Assembly: GCA_002633005.1 (NCBI GenBank)
Contig: NMRA01000100.1
Coordinates: 889,822 to 953,821 of the forward strand
Length of the DNA stretch: 64,000 nt
Origin: Phoronis australis
Lineage: Eukaryota > Phoronida > Phoronidae
Direction of reading: 5' to 3'
The notes under the pieces were generated by a model. The model was not told the origin of the DNA, did not search any database, and worked only from the letters and a program-made list of their open reading frames with translations. A program made the translations under genes and the position numbers. Numbering within the stretch: position 1 is the stretch's first letter; every line of letters starts with the position of its first letter. Below, piece by piece: positions 35,201 through 64,000 of the stretch.

Positions 35201-35467
35201 TTATTTTGAAACAGAACAATGCCGGCCACAGGCACGGAGATATTTCACGGCCTCAAACTTGGTATTAACAGCGTACTTTTCGTTCTTTACTGCCGATAAC
35301 CACTTCCGAAGCATTTCGGATTCTCGAGGAAATTGACGAAAACGATATACCCGTTTTCCTCGTAGCTTCACGGTTTGCGCAAGAGAGAACGATACGCTAC
35401 ACTGTAGCGGCACACACTCAGCGGAAGAACCACTTACGTCGCTGTGTCGTGTACTCACCTTCCTCAC
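35201..35467 (-). CDS. THAP-type zinc-finger exon or gene fragment
   Basis: The 88-codon minus-strand frame carries the THAP C2CH ligands: C18 and C23 (CVPLQC), then C80 and H83 (CGRH). The invariant Pro is in RFRQFPRES and the invariant Trp in MLRKWLSAVKN. The gap between the second and third ligands is slightly longer than usual. The C-terminal AVPTIF-like end of the domain is missing and a stop follows five residues after H83. This is either a fragment (many THAP sequences derive from P-element-like transposases) or one exon of a gene. DNA binding is expected from the family but cannot be assumed for a truncated copy. Confidence 0.68.
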   Translation of the reverse strand: MRKVSTRHSDVSGSSAECVPLQCSVSFSLAQTVKLRGKRVYRFRQFPRESEMLRKWLSAVKNEKYAVNTKFEAVKYLRACGRHCSVSK

Positions 35468-36589
35468 AGGTTAACGCGACACCTTTCGGCGAGGTGAGAT
35501 CGACTGTATACGAGGTGAGGTGGATATGGACCAATTATAGGGTAACAAAAACTCATTAAACGGGGTGTCATTCTTTTTTGATTAAACACCCATGGAGATG
35601 ACATGAACACATTCGGTAAATTGATTGTCGTTTACAATACAATTAATTTTCTATGAGTCAGAGTGACGGACGTGTACAACCGTGTACCAATGTTACGCAG
35701 TTTCTGCAGTGTTAAGCAGCGCGCTAGGTTTAATATTTTGGTTAACAGCATAATTAAAAATGAAGAATAGCAAGGAAGATGTTATAATTTCATTAATTGA
35801 AAAAAGTATATTTTCTGCAAGGCCCATTTTTTCTTCTTGCTTTTCCAAAATACAATGGACTTGTTCAAATCATCAAACAACAATTACAACCATTGGACAT
35901 TATAATTTATTGTTTTCATAATTTGTTCTTTAACATTTGACTAACCCACAATATTCAATCATTGTGTCACTTTCAAACGAAAATGAACTTAACGAAACCC
36001 TGGAAGGGATTTGAATTTCAAATTGGGTGACCTTGTAAAAATTGACGAATACATGACTGAAAAATAAACTGGACCGTATCGTCACCACCGTGAAATTAGG
36101 TACTGAGAGTAACATGTTTGAAGTTTTGCGGTCATCGTATAATACTCTTGATTATAGTTATGACATTTGTATATGTAATACCGGTATTTTAATTTTATTG
36201 AACACAGTAAAAAGGTACCACATGGTAAGTTTATTCTGAGCAACTGACCATAAACATAAAGATAAAACAATAGAAATATTTTAGAATAGTCAAAATACAA
36301 AATTCATTGTTTTATTAAAATACTCCCCTTGCCAATAACTAAAGGAGAATCTGCAGTTATTTTATATTTTTTTGTAAACTTTTAGAACCTTTTGAGACGA
36401 CGGACGTGCGTTACCTTGATGTCCAACGTGTAGCTATCATGAAGTTTCGATTTTAAAAATGGCTTTAGAAACATGGAGAAGCGTTCGATTCATCGCTTAA
36501 TTGCTTATGAAGTATAGAAATTGTATAGAGAGTTTGGTGCTGAAATGATGAAGAACCACTGCTGGCACTGTAGCGATGAGACCTATGGG
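35468..36589. other. Non-coding interval
   Basis: AT-rich sequence without a supported gene or repeat. Confidence 0.4.
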
Positions 36590-37095
36590 TGGCAATAGTA
36601 TCAAGATATGGGGAACAAGTATTCTTAAAGATACAGTGCATCAGGCGTCACTTCATAAGATCAGTTTTGCTTTCTAGGGAGAACTCGTTCGCGCCAATAT
36701 GGGATATAAATGGTAAGGAAAAATTGAACAACTTAATCGTAACATCTTTACAATTTACTTTTACTGGTATAAGTTAAAACATAGATCCAGTGGCAACAGA
36801 CACAGTCAGAATGGCATGAAATAAGAGCAGAGACCTCTTTTGGCATCAGCCAGCTGTTAATTATTTCTATTAATAGATCATAATCCCACATAACAATTTT
36901 CTTCGCTAATATAGAGTTTAGAAGTCTTAACAACCTATTATGAAGGCGTAACAAGTATAACCCTCTTTTGTTATTCGTTGTTTCCCTTTTCGTCACCATG
37001 CAAGGCATGATTCGGACTAAACCTATTTAACTCGAAAATAAAACCGTATTGCTCTAGTCTGAACAATGTCGATACACTGAAATTCTTTACAACTC
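36590..37095 (-). mobile_element. Decayed LINE reverse-transcriptase fragment
   Basis: Across frames, the minus strand shows QTRAIRFYFRV, then LYLLRLHNRLLRL, then AKKIVMWDYDLLIEIINSW. The series Q..AIR.F.G, a leucine-rich LR..NRLLR and K..F.WDY....NW is the familiar thumb and C-terminal part of LINE proteins. Stops and at least one frameshift are present. Confidence 0.72.
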
Positions 37096-38424
37096 TAAAT
37101 ACGAGAAGAATAATCTAAAGTAGCAGTTATTTTCGAGCTAAACAACGCAGTAAAAGTTTTGAAAAAAAAAAAGAATTATTATTTTACTTTTCCAAACGCC
37201 GGGTTTACCTGCAGGGTTTGCTAAAGTAGATGCACCTTCGTTGAAATCCAAAGCATAGATATTGATATGACGAATGACAATTTATGATATCAGTACCAAA
37301 TTTAAATTCAAAGTTGTTTCTCTCCTGGGATTTGGTCGAAAATGTAAAATATTTTTCGTCATTTCCACAACCATTAGATCGTCATTTTGTACGCCGCTTG
37401 TCTAAAATTGACAACTTACAAATCCCGTTCATTTTCTTAGAGAAAACTACTATAAAACAATAGTCTGAAAACATATTTGCAAAATCTAACTCCTAACACA
37501 CAACCACCGGAACTGTCCATCAATAACTTATTTTGTAAATACGTCATATAAACAATGAACACACCTATACCACCCAAGCCTTAATTGGGTATATATAAAA
37601 TATAGACATATTTTCTCTTTTGTAACTCTCTCAGGGGGGGGATCAACTTCTATTACGTAAAGCATAATTACATACGACACTTTCACTCGAAAGAAGTAAT
37701 ATCAGAGTAGTTCATACACAATTTTATAAATTTTCTTAGTACATTATTTGAAAAGATGTCGCAAGGAAATAGCATTGGGTTGGGGCGACTGACGATCGTA
37801 ATCTGTGCAAGAGAATATGTGGTGACACCTGGTGACGACTACACACTGCAAAACCTTGTTTTCGGTGGTCTGTTTGCCGCTGCCCTCTTCTACAGCCTGC
37901 TTAAGGAAACACCTAGAAACTTATTAAAAGTGGGATCAAAATGTGACATTTGAGACCCATCAACCCAAATTTTGCTTGGGCTGCCACCAGTCTCCTCTCA
38001 TACTATCTCCACCTCACGAAACAGGCTTCATCGGTTTGATTCTTTTCCTGTGGTCCCACTCTCGCGCCATCTATTGTTGACTGTGAGCTGGTGCTTTTCT
38101 GAGCGCGAACCACAATTATTTCTCTTGTGCGAAACTCGCTTTGTTGGTCGGATTGTATGTAACAGGCTGCAAGTGGACTAAACCAGAATCACGTAAACAC
38201 GGATAAATTCTGAAAACTTCTTGGGGGAGGGCAAAAGTCGGTCAACGAGGACCAGGAGNGTTGGAGTGGTGGCGCGACTGAGTAGCTGGCTTTCAGTTCA
38301 TGGTCCATCCGGCATGACCTCGGCACGAGGCAAACTGGTTTGGTGAACTCTAATTAAATTGTACTCCCTTTTCAATCATGTTTAGGCCCACGGGCCTGCT
38401 AGAGCGACGAGGTGAGAGGGTGGA
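37096..38424. other. Interval upstream of alpha-actinin; unidentified short frame
   Basis: A 65-codon plus-strand frame at 37,756-37,953 contains a hydrophobic stretch (NLVFGGLFAAALFYSLLKE) and a decent ATG context. No family is identified. A single N at 38,260 may be a contig join. Confidence 0.35.
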
Positions 38425-39076
38425 TATAAAACGGTTGTTGGTGACAGCGTTGTGCACCCGGCTGCCGCTAAATGGGTCGGGCTACGGATGGAGGTAGTAA
38501 AACTGGTGTCTATCTTGGCCGAAGGGGAATCTGGGTGGGTTGTGGCGGAGGCGAAAGTGGAGTAGAGACTTCGATCGGCATCATCAAAGGGAAGTGACTG
38601 TCTTTGGTGTAATTATAAAATGCACAATATGCAAATTAAACAAAACACGAGGCGAAAAGATTTTTTAAAATTGGAGTTTGGACCACTTTTAGACACATTC
38701 GAAATCAAAGTGTGCAACTAAGGCCACTTGTTCATGTTATTTCAAAGTCACAAAAAGTGAACCACGATAACCACACTTAGATTTTCAAAAACTTGTCAAC
38801 TTCAGTGACCGGTTTGGTACATTATAAAGTCGTGGCTAAGTGCGCGCATGAGAGAACGACATCTATTGGTTACAGTGTAAAAACTATTTCGTTCGGAAAC
38901 ACGCGAGTTCGACACGGAAGATACCGATATCCGTCACGTGACCACACCTTTCCTGGCGGGGCGGTGTGCATAGCTAACGTACTTTCGGCAAGCAGTTACC
39001 TCAGCGCGAGTAGGATTTTACCTCTCGGAGGGTCTTGAGCAGCATATTGGGAGTTTCGACTTAACAACCGGTCAAC
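38425..39076 (+). promoter_or_regulatory. Likely 5' region of alpha-actinin
   Basis: More GC-rich than its surroundings, with several CpGs. A TATAAAA at 38,425-38,431 and a CACGTG E-box at 38,935-38,940 lie upstream of the start codon at 39,077. No transcription start can be fixed from sequence alone. Confidence 0.35.
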
Positions 39077-63334
<24,258 letters not shown>

Positions 63335-63407
63335 GTAATACACTAACCAATAAGGTAATACTGGGGGGAGGGGGTTGGGGGTGTTAGGGGGAGTGGCTAT
63401 TGGGGAA

Positions 63408-64000
63408 GGGAGGGGATTCCAACCTCTCTCTTCAGTAAATGACTTCCTTCACCAAAAATGTTTTCTTGTCGTTAAAACATGAATGAGTAAGCCAGTTTTG
63501 GTTAAAAATTGTATAATCCCCTATTAAACGTGAGGCAGTCTTTTCCTCAGTTGTGGTCTATAGCACTAATTTCAAGTGCATGCTATGGCCACTGAATTAA
63601 AAAGCCTTGTCAAATCAGTTTCCTGAGACTTTTTGTTATTTTGGTATTGTGAATCGCGAGGCAGTGTTAAAATAAATGATTAGGTATTATGAAATATACC
63701 CGGCATGCTTATTGGTCATTTTCAAGATTCAGACAATTCTTAAAAAATGACAACATTCATGAATGGTTGAAAGTGGATGACGACCACATTTGAACAAATA
63801 GAAGTGTTCGGTCATTAAACGTGGTGTGGATTCTCACTTCTTTTCAACGTGTGTCTCAGATCTTTTCTAACGACGTGTTTCCCTGTACATGTTTCAACTT
63901 TTCTAACTCTTAATTCGTTGTTATTGACAACCTTGCTCATCCGTAGTCTTCTTTAAGCTTGCCGATAGATTTATAGCAGAAGTTCTTTAGAGCCTTAACT
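63408..64000. other. Alpha-actinin intron, end of window
   Basis: No exon with WKDGLGFCALIHRHRP-like coding sequence, which should come next in the protein, is present. The next exon lies outside the window. Confidence 0.6.

Noticed and set aside
37756-37953. A small membrane protein gene upstream of ACTN
   Set aside because: A hydrophobic stretch alone is weak evidence. No splice sites, homologue or poly(A) signal could be tied to it.

Overview
This is a eukaryotic nuclear window, AT-rich and intron-rich, with GT-AG introns from about 100 bp to 20 kb and many decayed transposable elements. Protein similarity points to an animal, and the conserved gene pair described below suggests a deuterostome-type marine invertebrate such as a cephalochordate, hemichordate or echinoderm. 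I cannot fix the species. Copies of the same sequence that differ by SNPs and small indels meet at single N characters, which suggests a highly heterozygous diploid assembled with unmerged allelic contig ends.

Layout. (1) 1-8921, + strand: the 3' part of a DCAF5-like gene (WD40 substrate receptor of the CUL4-DDB1 ubiquitin ligase), with six exons plus one duplicated exon. (2) About 9-12 kb: 3' flank, then diverged interspersed repeats. (3) 17.6-20.8 kb, - strand: a five-exon gene, reconstructed here from splice phases, for a cysteine-rich, probably secreted protein of no family I recognise. (4) 21.4-22.8 kb, - strand: a decayed Ty3/Gypsy pol remnant. (5) 28.1-30.1 kb, - strand: a small secreted C-type-lectin-like gene, whose intron contains a striking inverted repeat of about 440 bp built from 21-bp units. 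(6) 31-37 kb: three LINE fragments, a perfect 40-bp foldback and a THAP zinc-finger exon. (7) 39,077 to the end, + strand: the 5' part of an alpha-actinin gene. A short first coding exon is followed by a 20.4-kb intron and then the calponin-homology exons.

The most interesting biology is in the alpha-actinin gene. Two adjacent 88-nt exons (61,349-61,436 and 61,584-61,671) encode alternative versions of the same CH1/CH2 junction segment. They share phases (1 in, 2 out) and are not a multiple of three, so only one can be used per mRNA. This is a mutually exclusive exon pair in the actin-binding domain. The order DCAF5 then ACTN on one strand also matches the human ACTN1-DCAF5 neighbourhood.

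Two segments are present twice only because contig ends were not merged: 229-1435 with 1607-2813, and 60,097-61,744 with 61,746-63,407. Each includes real exons, so gene models built on this window will contain false exon duplications.
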